DNA of 64,000 bases from Salegentibacter sp. Hel_I_6 (GCF_000745315.1 NZ_JQNQ01000001.1:4092001-4156000); one strand, 5' to 3'. Counted from the stretch's first letter, positions 53,470 through 62,519 are shown. The notes: generated from the sequence alone by a model not told the origin. A program made the numbers and translations.

Positions 53470-54177
53470 AAGTCCTATAATTATTGTTATAGCAAAACTC
53501 ATTAAGGTACCTATAAGTACATATTCGGTTTGCTTTCTTGCGCTGGCATCGGTTTTATCACTAAAACGTAAAATTGATTTCGCAGCGATTAGAAATCCTA
53601 TAGCTGAAAAATTTTGGGTGAGAATAAATGTAAGTACCAAAATTCTTTCAAAAATGCCTATATATCTGCCTGCAGCTTCCAGACTGTGACTTTCACCATT
53701 AGGTTGAATTTCGTTATGCCAGCGTTTGGTAGCTTTTCCAATTAAAAAACCGGCTGGAAAAATAACCAGAAGATACCCGATGAAAATTGCTAAAATTCGA
53801 GGAGAAGAAAAGACATCAGCTATAAAAGGAATTATTTCTGAAAAACCATCAATTAGATAGATCCATACTAAAATTATGATTAGTAGATGCCAAAGCTGAT
53901 CTATTAAAAATAGTTTTAAAGTGTCTTTTCTATGCTGAAGTTTCCATAGATCTATAAAAAAGTGACTTACACTAATTACTATAGGGATATACCATAAATG
54001 CCATTGTTGAAGAAAAAGATAAGTTAGAAAACCGGCTAAAAAGGAGTGGAAATACAAAAACCAGGAACCGGCTTTTTTCTCTCTTTTTTGCTTTACCAGT
54101 TTGGTAGGCTGCAGCACAAAATCGGTTAAAATATGTGCCAGGAGAAGTTGAAGCAGGAATAGCGTGGTTTCTTCCAT
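53446..54177 (-). CDS. DUF3307 membrane protein
   Basis: The 243-residue integral membrane protein begins with a hydrophobic helix (TLFLLQLLLAHILTDFVLQP) and has about seven hydrophobic segments. HILTDFVLQP and SHFFIDLWKLQ are the conserved His-Asp features of DUF3307. It follows the SatD-like gene by eight bases, a pairing that suggests regulator and effector (inference). Function unknown. The stop lies inside the convergent hypothetical gene. Confidence 0.75.
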   Translation of the reverse strand: MEETTLFLLQLLLAHILTDFVLQPTKLVKQKREKKAGSWFLYFHSFLAGFLTYLFLQQWHLWYIPIVISVSHFFIDLWKLQHRKDTLKLFLIDQLWHLLIIILVWIYLIDGFSEIIPFIADVFSSPRILAIFIGYLLVIFPAGFLIGKATKRWHNEIQPNGESHSLEAAGRYIGIFERILVLTFILTQNFSAIGFLIAAKSILRFSDKTDASARKQTEYVLIGTLMSFAITIIIGLLVRYFLF

Positions 54178-54185
54178 AATTAAAA

Positions 54186-54839
54186 TTAAAAACTTTGGGC
54201 AGTTATATTTTCAAAACGCTTAAGCAATACCGAAATTGCTTCCCAGGCACAAGCCTTTTTACGTTGATTAACTGCCGACTGACTTATTTTCAATATTTCG
54301 GCGATCTCTGTTTCTTTCATTCCTTTTAGCAGAAAATAAACCACTTCAGCAGAAGCCTGGCTCCATTTTTCCATCACGGCATCTAATAGAAATAAACTCG
54401 CTTCAAATTCAGCATTTAAATTTTCTAAAGGTGTTTTTAACCGAATTTTTCTTGAATTACCCTTCATCTCGTCCAAAGTTCTTCCTGAAAATTGAAAAGC
54501 CTGCCCATTAGACTCGGCTATAGAATCTCCTTTATAATCAAAATTACCAATGCCAATGGCCATTTTTACATCGGCCAAACTACTGGCATTTTTTTGATCT
54601 TTTGCCCTAACTTTATTAATAAGACTTTTTATTTGTAAAGCTATTTTTAATGAATCCTGAAATTTTGAAACCACACCCTGGAAGCTGTCACCACGATAAA
54701 TTTCAAAATCAATTTCACTTTCGGGGTAATCCTGTTTTAATTTTTCAAATTCTGAATTTAGATTCTTTAGAATCTCATCTAAAAATACTTCAGAATAATT
54801 TGAAGAATCTACTAAATCGGCTGTAATTACGGCTATCAT
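54186..54839 (-). CDS. SatD-like regulator: cyclase-like domain plus helix-turn-helix
   Basis: The 217-residue protein begins VITADLVDSSNYSEVF (Asp8 and Asp11), continues with EIYRGDSFQGVV (Asp51) and then with GIGNFDYKGDSIAESNGQAF. This spacing resembles class III nucleotidyl-cyclase/GGDEF-like folds, where two Asp residues bind metal. The C-terminal part (residues about 174-208) contains ETEIAEILKISQSAVNQRKK, a helix-turn-helix like sigma region 4. It therefore looks like a nucleotide-sensing DNA-binding protein of the SatD group (inference). It is coupled to the DUF3307 gene, and a dyad array lies just upstream of its start. Whether the cyclase-like part is catalytic is unknown. Confidence 0.72.
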   Translation of the reverse strand: MIAVITADLVDSSNYSEVFLDEILKNLNSEFEKLKQDYPESEIDFEIYRGDSFQGVVSKFQDSLKIALQIKSLINKVRAKDQKNASSLADVKMAIGIGNFDYKGDSIAESNGQAFQFSGRTLDEMKGNSRKIRLKTPLENLNAEFEASLFLLDAVMEKWSQASAEVVYFLLKGMKETEIAEILKISQSAVNQRKKACAWEAISVLLKRFENITAQSF

Positions 54840-54864
54840 ATTCCAAATATAATAAAAATATTAG

Positions 54865-54957
54865 TCTATAAGCTTATATTATATATTTATAAGTTTACAG
54901 GCTTATAATAAGCTTTTATAAGCTTATAGGCTTATATGTAAATTGATAGAGCTTATT
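54865..54957. repeat. Phased TATAAG/CTTATA dyad array upstream of the SatD-like gene
   Basis: Seven perfect hexamers (TATAAG three times, CTTATA four times) lie within 70 bp (54867-54936). Two are arranged as perfect 12-base palindromes TATAAGCTTATA at 54867-54878 and 54917-54928. A third dyad (TTATAAG at 54887-54893, CTTATAA at 54902-54908) is centred exactly between them, so the three centres are 25 bp apart. Imperfect half-sites continue to 54957. The array lies 26-118 bases upstream of the SatD-like start and 69 bases before the GreA-like ATG, so it may act on either gene. Confidence 0.75.
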
Positions 54958-55025
54958 AAACTTTTGCTAAATATTCTTGTAGCCTGCTTAGGTTATTTAA
55001 TTTTAAAAAAATCAATAAAAATACT

Positions 55026-55475
55026 ATGGTAAGTAATAAAAAAGAGCTTTATCTAAATTGTTTAGATGCAGTAAATCAAAAAATTGAAAGGTATCAAAAG
55101 GAAATGGACCTTATTAAAGAGTCTATGGAAGCTAATGATATAAAAACAGATTATGACGAGGATAATAAAGGAGAGCTTTTGAGCGATTTTGAGAAATATG
55201 CAGGTCGTTTAAGCGATGCCCGTGAAATGAAAGAGGAGTTAAGTAGAATAGATACTGAGCATTATAGCGAAGTAATTAATTTTGGAAGCGTTGTAGAAAC
55301 CTCTGGAAATTATTATTTCGTTTCTGTGCCTATAGGTGAAATTTCTATGGAAGATGGAAGCAGTGTTTATGCAATTTCAACTAAAGCCCCAATTTATAAA
55401 GAAATGGAAGGTAAAAAAGAGGGCGATACTTTTAGCTTTAATGACGAAGAAGTAAAAATCACTGCAGTAGGTTAA
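55026..55475 (+). CDS. GreA/GreB-like transcription elongation factor
   Basis: The 149-residue protein has an N-terminal antiparallel coiled coil (about residues 1-80, acidic and basic heptads) and a C-terminal GreA-like domain with INFGSVVETSGNYYFVSVP and YKEMEGKKEGDTF. Gre factors bind the RNA-polymerase secondary channel and stimulate cleavage of backtracked RNA. This protein is shorter in the coiled coil than canonical GreA, so a stress-specific role in the polymerase channel is possible (inference). It is divergent from the SatD-like gene and faces the dyad array. Confidence 0.75.
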   Translation: MVSNKKELYLNCLDAVNQKIERYQKEMDLIKESMEANDIKTDYDEDNKGELLSDFEKYAGRLSDAREMKEELSRIDTEHYSEVINFGSVVETSGNYYFVSVPIGEISMEDGSSVYAISTKAPIYKEMEGKKEGDTFSFNDEEVKITAVG

Positions 55476-55478
55476 AAC

Positions 55479-57524
55479 TTATTCTGGATATTCTACCCTA
55501 AGGTGAAAAATATTCTTAAGCTTACGTTTAAGGATTTTTTTCACCACTTGTATTTCCTTAAAAGTAATATTAGAATTAAGGAATTGCTCATCCTTCATTT
55601 GTTTATTAATAATTTTTTCTACAAAATTATCTATTACCCCCGCGGTAGGCTCCTTTAAACTTTTACTGGCAGCCTCTACACTATCGCACATCATTAATAT
55701 TGCGGTTTCCTTACTAAAAGGAATAGGCCCAGGATACATAAAATCTTCTGCTATAGCATTTTCATTATTTTCCTTTTCTTTCATATAAAAGAAATAAACC
55801 GTGGTTGTCCCATGGTGAGTTCTAATAAAGTCTATAACCCTATCTGGGAGGTTATGTTTTTTAGCAATTTCAATCCCATTAATTACGTGGTCAGTAATAA
55901 TTTGGGCGCTTTCCCGTGGTGCTAATTCATCGTGTGAATTCACTGCCGAAGTTTGATTTTCAGAAAAATAAGTGGGATTTTTCATTTTACCAATATCATG
56001 GTAAAGTGCTCCTACCCTTACTAACATGGCATTAGCTCCAATTTCATTGGCTGCAGCTTCCGCTAAATTCGCTACGTTTAAAGAATGGTGAAAAGTTCCA
56101 GGAGCTTTTTCTGAAAGCTCTTTCAGCAATTTTGAATTGGTATCTGAAAGTTCCAGTAAAGACATATCTGAAACCATCCCGAAGATCTTCTCATAGATAT
56201 AAATTAGAGGCTGAACGAATAATGTAGCCAAGCCTCCCAAAAGAAAAGTAAGCAAGACTTCCCCTTCCACATCGGCGATGTTTCCTTCCTGGATAACCGT
56301 AAAAGCGAAATAAGAAATAATATATACCAAAGTAATTTGTCCTACCGAAATAAAAAGGTTTGCACGCTTATAAAGTTCAGAAACTGTAAGAATGGTTACA
56401 ATTCCGGCTATAATTTGCAGAAACATATATTCATAACTATTGGGTACAATAAAACCAAGTAGTAAAACTGTAATTACGTGAGTAAACATTCCCAAACGAG
56501 CATCAAAAAACGCTTTTAGTGTTAGGGGTAAAATACACAATGGCACCACATAAACGTAGTCTATATTGAAATTAACCACTAATTTAGTGAGTAACACCAT
56601 AAAGAGAATATTGAAGAAAATGAAAGTGACCTTTACATTATTATCAAAGATTTCTTCCCGGTATTTTTTAATAAATAAAAGCAGCATTAAAAGCGCAAGG
56701 GCAACCAGAACGCTATAGCCTACAATTATCCATTTATAATTACTTGCACTCCAAACCTGCGATTCGTATTCGTTTTTTAGTGATCTAAGAATATTATATT
56801 TATTTCCCTCCACAACTTCTCCACGGGCAATCACCCTACTTCCCTGTTCAATATTACCACGGGTATAAGAGATATTGCTCAGTTTACTTTCCAATTCTTT
56901 TTGAGTAAAAGCGCTATCAAAACTTACATTAGGTTCTATTAAGGTGAAGAAAATATCCAGCAGTTCATTTTCAAAAATTGAAAGATTAGAATTTTCAATT
57001 TCAGAATTCAGAAAATTTCTTACTTCATCTTGTTTTAGAATATCTTTATAAGAAATTTCAAAGGCTTCATTTCCTTTGCGCAAGTAAACAAGTTGATTTT
57101 CATCCAGGCGGTTATTTGCCTGTAATAATCCGAATTCGTAAACTTCTTCCAGGGTTTCATTTACAAATCCTATAATTTGAATTGCTCGGTTAGTAAGAAT
57201 ACTATCCGGGAATACTTCCTGCACAACTTCTGGCACCTCCGCTTCTACCTGACTGGGAATATCCTTATTAAACTGAAAATACGGAGTGTGATTATTAATT
57301 ATGCTTTGTCGCTCTTTCTGGATTTCTTCTTCAGATTTTAATATAGCGAAATCAAAAGGTGCGTAAAGATTTTCATACTGCCAGGGTTTTCCTTTAGGAA
57401 TTTCATATTTAAAATTTCCGCCTTTGGGAAGCAGGTAAACAATTAGCACCGCAGTAAGCGCAAATAAAAATACCTTGTAAAATAACGCCTGATTTTTATA
57501 CAGGTTATTTACGAATTTCTTCAT
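55479..57524 (-). CDS. 7TM-HD receptor phosphodiesterase (PgpH-like, cyclic-di-AMP)
   Basis: With ATG 57524 the protein has 681 residues: one membrane helix, a large extracellular domain (about residues 35-260), seven membrane helices (about 265-455) and a cytosolic HD domain. The HD motif is YHDIGKMKNPTYF, with HSLNVANLAEAA and THHGTTTVYFFY in the expected order. This is the 7TMR-HD/PgpH architecture, which hydrolyses cyclic-di-AMP in Firmicutes and Bacteroidota. No diadenylate cyclase is in the window. A TACATTTG promoter element lies 18 bases upstream of the ATG; an in-frame TTG inside it is rejected as start. Confidence 0.88.
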   Translation of the reverse strand: MKKFVNNLYKNQALFYKVFLFALTAVLIVYLLPKGGNFKYEIPKGKPWQYENLYAPFDFAILKSEEEIQKERQSIINNHTPYFQFNKDIPSQVEAEVPEVVQEVFPDSILTNRAIQIIGFVNETLEEVYEFGLLQANNRLDENQLVYLRKGNEAFEISYKDILKQDEVRNFLNSEIENSNLSIFENELLDIFFTLIEPNVSFDSAFTQKELESKLSNISYTRGNIEQGSRVIARGEVVEGNKYNILRSLKNEYESQVWSASNYKWIIVGYSVLVALALLMLLLFIKKYREEIFDNNVKVTFIFFNILFMVLLTKLVVNFNIDYVYVVPLCILPLTLKAFFDARLGMFTHVITVLLLGFIVPNSYEYMFLQIIAGIVTILTVSELYKRANLFISVGQITLVYIISYFAFTVIQEGNIADVEGEVLLTFLLGGLATLFVQPLIYIYEKIFGMVSDMSLLELSDTNSKLLKELSEKAPGTFHHSLNVANLAEAAANEIGANAMLVRVGALYHDIGKMKNPTYFSENQTSAVNSHDELAPRESAQIITDHVINGIEIAKKHNLPDRVIDFIRTHHGTTTVYFFYMKEKENNENAIAEDFMYPGPIPFSKETAILMMCDSVEAASKSLKEPTAGVIDNFVEKIINKQMKDEQFLNSNITFKEIQVVKKILKRKLKNIFHLRVEYPE

Positions 57525-57542
57525 ATAAATCGTGCTATTGCT

Positions 57543-57550
57543 CAAATGTA
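57543..57550 (-). promoter_or_regulatory. -7 promoter element of the 7TM-HD gene
   Basis: TACATTTG on the minus strand fits TAnnTTTG and ends 18 bases before the ATG. It is identical to the E1 and aroC elements. The thiolase gene is divergent; TTG 57579-57581 and TAAATTCG 57603-57610 (spacing 21) are its best, imperfect candidate promoter. Confidence 0.45.
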
Positions 57551-57636
57551 CTAAAAAATAGCGGCCGAATAAGCGCTCTTGCTAAGTTCCTTTTAAAATC
57601 ACTAAATTCGCAAAAGTAGAAATAACTAAAACATAA

Positions 57637-58821
57637 ATGATGAATAACGAAGTAGTAATTGTAAGCGCCGCAAGGACTCCAATTGGAAGTTTTTTAGGTA
57701 GCTTATCTACCGTAGAAGCTACCGATCTTGGTGCTGTTGCCATCAAAGGAGCTCTAAATAAAATTAATTTAAAACCTGAACTTGTACAGGAAGTCTTAAT
57801 GGGAAATGTAGTGCAGGCCGGTGTTGGCCAGGCACCTGCAAGACAGGCTGCTTTAAAAGCCGGAATTCCAGATACCGTTCCATGTACAACTGTAAATAAG
57901 GTATGTGCCAGCGGGATGAAAGCCGTTATGCAAGGCGCACAATCTATTATGCTGGGACAAAATTCTATAGTTGTTGCCGGTGGAATGGAAAATATGAGTT
58001 TGATTCCGCATTATTTATACCATAGAAAAGGTCAGAAATTTGGGCCTGCAAAAATGGAAGACGGGATGCAAAAAGATGGTTTGGTAGATGCTTACGACCA
58101 TAATGCGATGGGTGTTTGTGCCGATCTTTGTGCTACCGAACATCAATTCTCCAGAGAAGATCAGGATGCATTTGCCATTAAATCTTACGAACGTTCTGCT
58201 CAGGCCTGGGCAGATGGTAAATTCGACAATGAAGTTGTACCGGTTGAAGTTCCACAGCGAAAAGGAGATCCTTTAGTGGTAAAAGAAGACGAGGAATTTA
58301 AGAATGTGAGAATGGATAAAATAACCTCACTTCGTCCCGCGTTTAGTAAAGACGGAACTGTAACTGCTGCAAATGCTTCTACTATTAACGATGGTGCTGG
58401 TGCCGTGGTTTTAATGAGCCGTGCAAAAGCTGAAGAATTAGGTGTAGAGATCCTGGCAAGCATTAAAGGTTTTGCTGATGCCGCACAGGAACCAAAATGG
58501 TTTACTACTGCTCCAGCCAAAGCTTTGCCTTTAGCTCTTAAAAACGCAGGTATTGCTCAAAACGACATAGATTTCTTTGAATTTAACGAAGCTTTCTCTG
58601 TAGTTGGACTGGCCAATATGAAGATTTTGGGAATTAGCGACGAGATCACCAATGTTCACGGTGGTGCTGTTTCTCTTGGTCACCCACTGGGTTGTAGCGG
58701 AGTAAGAATTCTAATTACTCTATTAAATGTACTGCAGCAAAATAATGCTAAATTAGGTGCGGCCGCAATTTGTAATGGCGGTGGCGGTGCATCTGCAATG
58801 GTAATAGAGCGAAACTCTTAA
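57637..58821 (+). CDS. Acetyl-CoA C-acyltransferase (thiolase)
   Basis: The 394-residue enzyme has the nucleophilic Cys90 in KVCASGMKAV, NEAFSVVG and the C-terminal GHPLGCSG with the second Cys, plus GGAVSLGHPLG. It either condenses two acetyl-CoA or cleaves 3-ketoacyl-CoA. It resembles the biosynthetic acetyl-CoA acetyltransferases (AtoB/PhaA) in its start AARTPIGSFLGSLS. Which direction operates cannot be read here. The NlpC/P60 gene follows 18 bases later. Either of two adjacent ATG codons may be the start. Confidence 0.93.
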   Translation: MMNNEVVIVSAARTPIGSFLGSLSTVEATDLGAVAIKGALNKINLKPELVQEVLMGNVVQAGVGQAPARQAALKAGIPDTVPCTTVNKVCASGMKAVMQGAQSIMLGQNSIVVAGGMENMSLIPHYLYHRKGQKFGPAKMEDGMQKDGLVDAYDHNAMGVCADLCATEHQFSREDQDAFAIKSYERSAQAWADGKFDNEVVPVEVPQRKGDPLVVKEDEEFKNVRMDKITSLRPAFSKDGTVTAANASTINDGAGAVVLMSRAKAEELGVEILASIKGFADAAQEPKWFTTAPAKALPLALKNAGIAQNDIDFFEFNEAFSVVGLANMKILGISDEITNVHGGAVSLGHPLGCSGVRILITLLNVLQQNNAKLGAAAICNGGGGASAMVIERNS

Positions 58822-58839
58822 TTTTATATTTTTTATTGA

Positions 58840-59589
58840 ATGCAATACGGAATTTGCCCCCTAAGCATTGTGCCACTTCGCGAAACCACATCTAATAATA
58901 GCGAAATGGTCTCTCAGGTTCTTTATGGAGAACATTTTAAAATACTTGAAGAACGTGCTCAATGGAGCAGGATTCGTGTTGCATTCGATAATTTTGAGGC
59001 CTGGATCTCAAATAAACAATTACTTAAAATTCCGGAAGAAACTTACTTCCAGTTAGACCAGGCTACTCCAAAATATTCTGCAGATCTTTTTGATTTTGTG
59101 ACCGATCATAACGGGCATCTTATTACTATCCCTATTGGCGCTTCGCTCAATGCTACCGGTTTATTGAACCATCATTTTGAGGGACATTCAGTTTCGGGAG
59201 AGAAACCTAAGATGGAAATTGTAAAAACTGCACTACTCTATTTAAACAGCCCCTATGCCTGGGGCGGGAAATCACCGCTGGGAATTGATTGCAGCGGACT
59301 TACACAAATGGTCTATAAGCTAAACGGCTATAAATTAAATAGAAATTCAGCCGATCAGGCTAAACAGGGCGAACCACTTAGTTTTATTGAAGAAAGTGAA
59401 GCCGGAGATCTTGCCTTTTTTGATGATAAAGAAGGAATAATAGATCACGTAGGTATTATGATGAACGATAATTATATTATTCACGTAGATGGTAAAGTTC
59501 GTATTGATCGCATTGATCACTCAGGAATTTTTAACGCAGAATTAAAAAGACATACCCATCAACTACGCGTAATAAAGAAGATTATTTAA
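58840..59589 (+). CDS. SH3b-NlpC/P60 cell-wall endopeptidase
   Basis: The 249-residue protein has an SH3b region at residues about 1-75 and possibly a second one (to about 120), then an NlpC/P60 domain with the nucleophile in GIDCSGLTQMVY, the catalytic His in IDHVGIMM and a third His in IIHVDGKVR. It cleaves the gamma-D-Glu/diaminopimelate bond of peptidoglycan stem peptides. No signal peptide is visible, so it may be cytosolic, as YkfC-type recycling enzymes are. Two bases separate its stop from that of the convergent ligase gene. Confidence 0.88.
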   Translation: MQYGICPLSIVPLRETTSNNSEMVSQVLYGEHFKILEERAQWSRIRVAFDNFEAWISNKQLLKIPEETYFQLDQATPKYSADLFDFVTDHNGHLITIPIGASLNATGLLNHHFEGHSVSGEKPKMEIVKTALLYLNSPYAWGGKSPLGIDCSGLTQMVYKLNGYKLNRNSADQAKQGEPLSFIEESEAGDLAFFDDKEGIIDHVGIMMNDNYIIHVDGKVRIDRIDHSGIFNAELKRHTHQLRVIKKII

Positions 59590-59591
59590 GC

Positions 59592-60848
59592 TTACCGATA
59601 ATCGTGGAAAAGCTTTGGTTTTCTACTTTCTCTGGGAAATTTTAGTTTTTCTATTTTTTCTACGGAAGTTTTTTCTAATTTGACTTTCACTTTTAATCCA
59701 GATTGTAAATGCTCCTGAAGCTCACGGGTTTCAGTAAAATCATTCGGAATTCTTATCAGGATTTCATCGGTTTGATTTTCATTTAAACTTGCTTCAATAA
59801 CAAATATTTTCAGAGATTGAAACGAGGTAAGTAAATTGATGATTTGCTGCGGATAAAGGGTAGTTCCTTTCAGTTTTATCATTTGCTTTTTACGCCCAAC
59901 AGGAGTACTAATTCTCAATGACTTTCTACCACAATCACAATATTCCCCATAAAATTTCACCATATCTCCAGTAGCAAATCTCACTAAAGGCATTGTTTGG
60001 GTTTGTAAAGGTGTGACCACTAATTCCCCAATTTCACCGGGTTCTACCGGGTTTTTATTTTCATCTAAAACTTCTGCAAAGATCAAATCGGGTAAGCTAT
60101 GATTTCCCTTATGGAATTCACACTCGGTAAAAGCGGTCCCCATTTCGGTGCTGGCATAGGTAGAAAATAACTCTATATCCCATACATCCTTTAATTTTTC
60201 TCCTATAGAATTCAAACTGAAATCTGGGTTTCGCAAAGGTTCACCAATACAAACAGCAGCTTTAATGGAAGAGTTTTTGTAATCAATTCCATTTTGGTTG
60301 GCAAAATCAATCATCTTCAACAAAAATGAAGGAACTGCAACGAGAAAGTCAGGTTGAAATCTTTCTATAGATTCCCACTGCAATCCCGGCAATCCACTAC
60401 CGGTTCTTACAATCCCGGCGCCTAGTTTTCGTAAGCCTAAAAAATAAGCCATCCCGGCCATAAACCTACGGTCTAAAGTGGTGGTAAGTTGCACCACACT
60501 GGATTTTTTTACCCCAACCATTTCAAAAGATTGGCGCTCGTTTTCAGCCAATCTATCCAGATCTAGATTGTTTAATGCAAAACTAACAGGATTGCCTAAA
60601 GTTCCTGAAGTAGTCACATAATCTATAATTTCATCTTTAGGAACCGCTATAAATTCTTCGTTATCAAGTTGTAAATCCTCTTTAGTAGTAATCGGGATCT
60701 TTCTGAATTCCTCATAAGACTGAATTGCTTCAATATCAATTTTATAATCTGCAAAACGCTTTTTATAAAATGGAGAATTTGCAAAAGCATAACTTAGCTG
60801 TTTTTTCAGCATTTCTTCATTCTTATTTATATCGTAGAAATTAGTCAT
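59592..60848 (-). CDS. Phenylacetate-CoA-ligase-like AMP-binding enzyme of the second specialised operon
   Basis: The 418-residue protein is an adenylate-forming enzyme of the PaaK group. The phosphate-binding loop reads TTSGTLGNP, then STYASTEMGTAF, RFATGDMV and GRKKQMIKLKGTTLYP. It would activate an aryl or acyl acid through an adenylate to a CoA or carrier thioester. A CDCG pair near residue 302 may bind zinc as in PaaK. It is the last gene of an operon with a C45 acyltransferase and an MMPL exporter; the stop of the C45 gene abuts its ATG. This set is known from flexirubin/aryl-polyene clusters, which makes an aromatic acid substrate plausible (inference). Confidence 0.85.
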   Translation of the reverse strand: MTNFYDINKNEEMLKKQLSYAFANSPFYKKRFADYKIDIEAIQSYEEFRKIPITTKEDLQLDNEEFIAVPKDEIIDYVTTSGTLGNPVSFALNNLDLDRLAENERQSFEMVGVKKSSVVQLTTTLDRRFMAGMAYFLGLRKLGAGIVRTGSGLPGLQWESIERFQPDFLVAVPSFLLKMIDFANQNGIDYKNSSIKAAVCIGEPLRNPDFSLNSIGEKLKDVWDIELFSTYASTEMGTAFTECEFHKGNHSLPDLIFAEVLDENKNPVEPGEIGELVVTPLQTQTMPLVRFATGDMVKFYGEYCDCGRKSLRISTPVGRKKQMIKLKGTTLYPQQIINLLTSFQSLKIFVIEASLNENQTDEILIRIPNDFTETRELQEHLQSGLKVKVKLEKTSVEKIEKLKFPRESRKPKLFHDYR

Positions 60849-62519
60849 TTAGATTTTCCGGTAAGATTTTTTAATCATTTTATCTAAGTATTCTTCATCC
60901 GGTAAAGTGGTTACTTCCCTCCTTTTCGCCTGCTTATAATTGATCACCGCTTTTTTAAATTCCTTTTGCTGAAAATAGTAATCACCGGCAATTTTATAAA
61001 CTTCCCAGAAATAAGGGTTTAAATACTTTAATCGCTTAATTTCATCTTCTGAAACTTCTTTTCCTTTAGAAATAGCTTCAGTGATTTTTCCATTTAATTT
61101 TCGGTATTTTTCATAATTTTTATACGTTTCAGTATTTACAAAAGGATCTTCTGCAATGGTTTCTTCAGCAAGCATAACACTTCCTGAAACATTTCCAGCT
61201 TCAAACTTTGTAAAAGCTACATCTAAATCATAGGCTACAAAAGCACCCAATTGATAAGGATTAGCCGATATCCAAACTTTATTTTCTTCAGGTTTGAAAA
61301 TTATTCCGTGATGTGCCAGTAGTTGATTTATGGCCATTTCATTTCCCATTCCCAGCTTAGCGTCTTCCAAACCTTCTTTATCCCTTAATATTTCAGCAGC
61401 TTTGTTTGGGTTTAATTTTTCTTTTTCAGAAAGTAATTCCTGCATTTTATCAAATCTATATTGTGTATGACTTTCCTTAATGGCTTTTAAGTTGCGATTA
61501 TCTTCCGCATAAGCTTTACTTTGAAAGTGGTTACTGCACACTAACTCATTAGAATTTTCAACCTCATAAACTCCAAAATTTCCCGGAGCTACTTCAATTA
61601 AGATAGCCCTCCGCTCTTTAGCACTGCCCACCATAATAGATTCCGAAACAAAAACTTCACGTTTTTTAGCGATCTCTATCGCTTCTGTAGTTGAGGATGC
61701 ATATTGGAGAATTTCACGGGCAACCAAACTAATTGGAGTTTTGGCCTGCAACGGAATTTTACTTTTCCCGGCGTTTATCGTTACACTGATGCCCTTTTCA
61801 TTTAAACCACTCACAGAGCCAATCATTCCCGCCCAGGTGTACATCATAAACTTATGCCCTTTATCAGGATTAACAAAAGCCGCAATCTTTTCTTCGGCAA
61901 ACTCATCGCCCGCATAAAAGTCGAAATTCCTGCCCAACAGCAGTTGACCATCTTCTGTTTTATCATCCCAGGCAGCAAAAGAAGTACATCCCACCAACAT
62001 TAAATCCTGCAAGGCGTGACCAATATCGTGCGCACCATGAAAATAGAGCATTCTTATATAGGCCGGAGCGAATTCATTATACTTTTCTAATCCAAAAAGC
62101 GAAGTGCCGTAAATTTCCTGTTTATATTCTTCCGGAACGTGCAAATACATTTTACGGTTAAACCAGGCGACTGTTTTTTTTAAGAAATTTCGGTATCCGG
62201 TGCCGGGAACAAGTTCATAAATTTTCTCCATAAATGCAGTTTCCTGTTTATGCATCAACTCCCGGGTTAAGCTTCCGCTAATTACGCCACGTTCCAGCGC
62301 ATCACCTTCAATATAAAGTTCCCAAATACCATATTTGTTTTTGTAAAGCGAATTCTTACCAATGCTATAATGCGTCTCGCTATGTTTTGTTCTACTGATA
62401 TCAATTTTTTTAATCCCTGAAATATCGGGACGATCCTGCATAGATCGTTTTACTCCGCAGGAATTTAGGAGAAAAAGAAAGCCGATAAGGGCCGATATTT
62501 TGATAAGAAAAAATTTCAC
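60849..62519 (-). CDS. C45-family (acyl-CoA:6-APA acyltransferase-like) Ntn hydrolase lipoprotein
   Basis: The 556-residue precursor starts at GTG directly after the MMPL stop. It has a lipoprotein signal (LLNSC, Cys21) and a penicillin-acyltransferase-like Ntn domain. The predicted nucleophile is Cys178 in LVGCTSFAAWDD, preceded by Gly177; Gly-Cys is the autocleavage site in the family. RNFDFYAG, NEKGISVTINAG and SNHFQSK follow as expected. The C-terminal 100 residues are helical and TPR-like. If cleaved, the chain would split into a lipid-anchored 177-residue part and a catalytic part. It probably transfers or hydrolyses an acyl or aryl group at the membrane (inference). Confidence 0.82.
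   Translation of the reverse strand: MKFFLIKISALIGFLFLLNSCGVKRSMQDRPDISGIKKIDISRTKHSETHYSIGKNSLYKNKYGIWELYIEGDALERGVISGSLTRELMHKQETAFMEKIYELVPGTGYRNFLKKTVAWFNRKMYLHVPEEYKQEIYGTSLFGLEKYNEFAPAYIRMLYFHGAHDIGHALQDLMLVGCTSFAAWDDKTEDGQLLLGRNFDFYAGDEFAEEKIAAFVNPDKGHKFMMYTWAGMIGSVSGLNEKGISVTINAGKSKIPLQAKTPISLVAREILQYASSTTEAIEIAKKREVFVSESIMVGSAKERRAILIEVAPGNFGVYEVENSNELVCSNHFQSKAYAEDNRNLKAIKESHTQYRFDKMQELLSEKEKLNPNKAAEILRDKEGLEDAKLGMGNEMAINQLLAHHGIIFKPEENKVWISANPYQLGAFVAYDLDVAFTKFEAGNVSGSVMLAEETIAEDPFVNTETYKNYEKYRKLNGKITEAISKGKEVSEDEIKRLKYLNPYFWEVYKIAGDYYFQQKEFKKAVINYKQAKRREVTTLPDEEYLDKMIKKSYRKI

Noticed and set aside
54865..54957. CRISPR-like repeat array
   Set aside because: The units are 12-22 base dyads with no unique spacers of usual length and no cas genes nearby.
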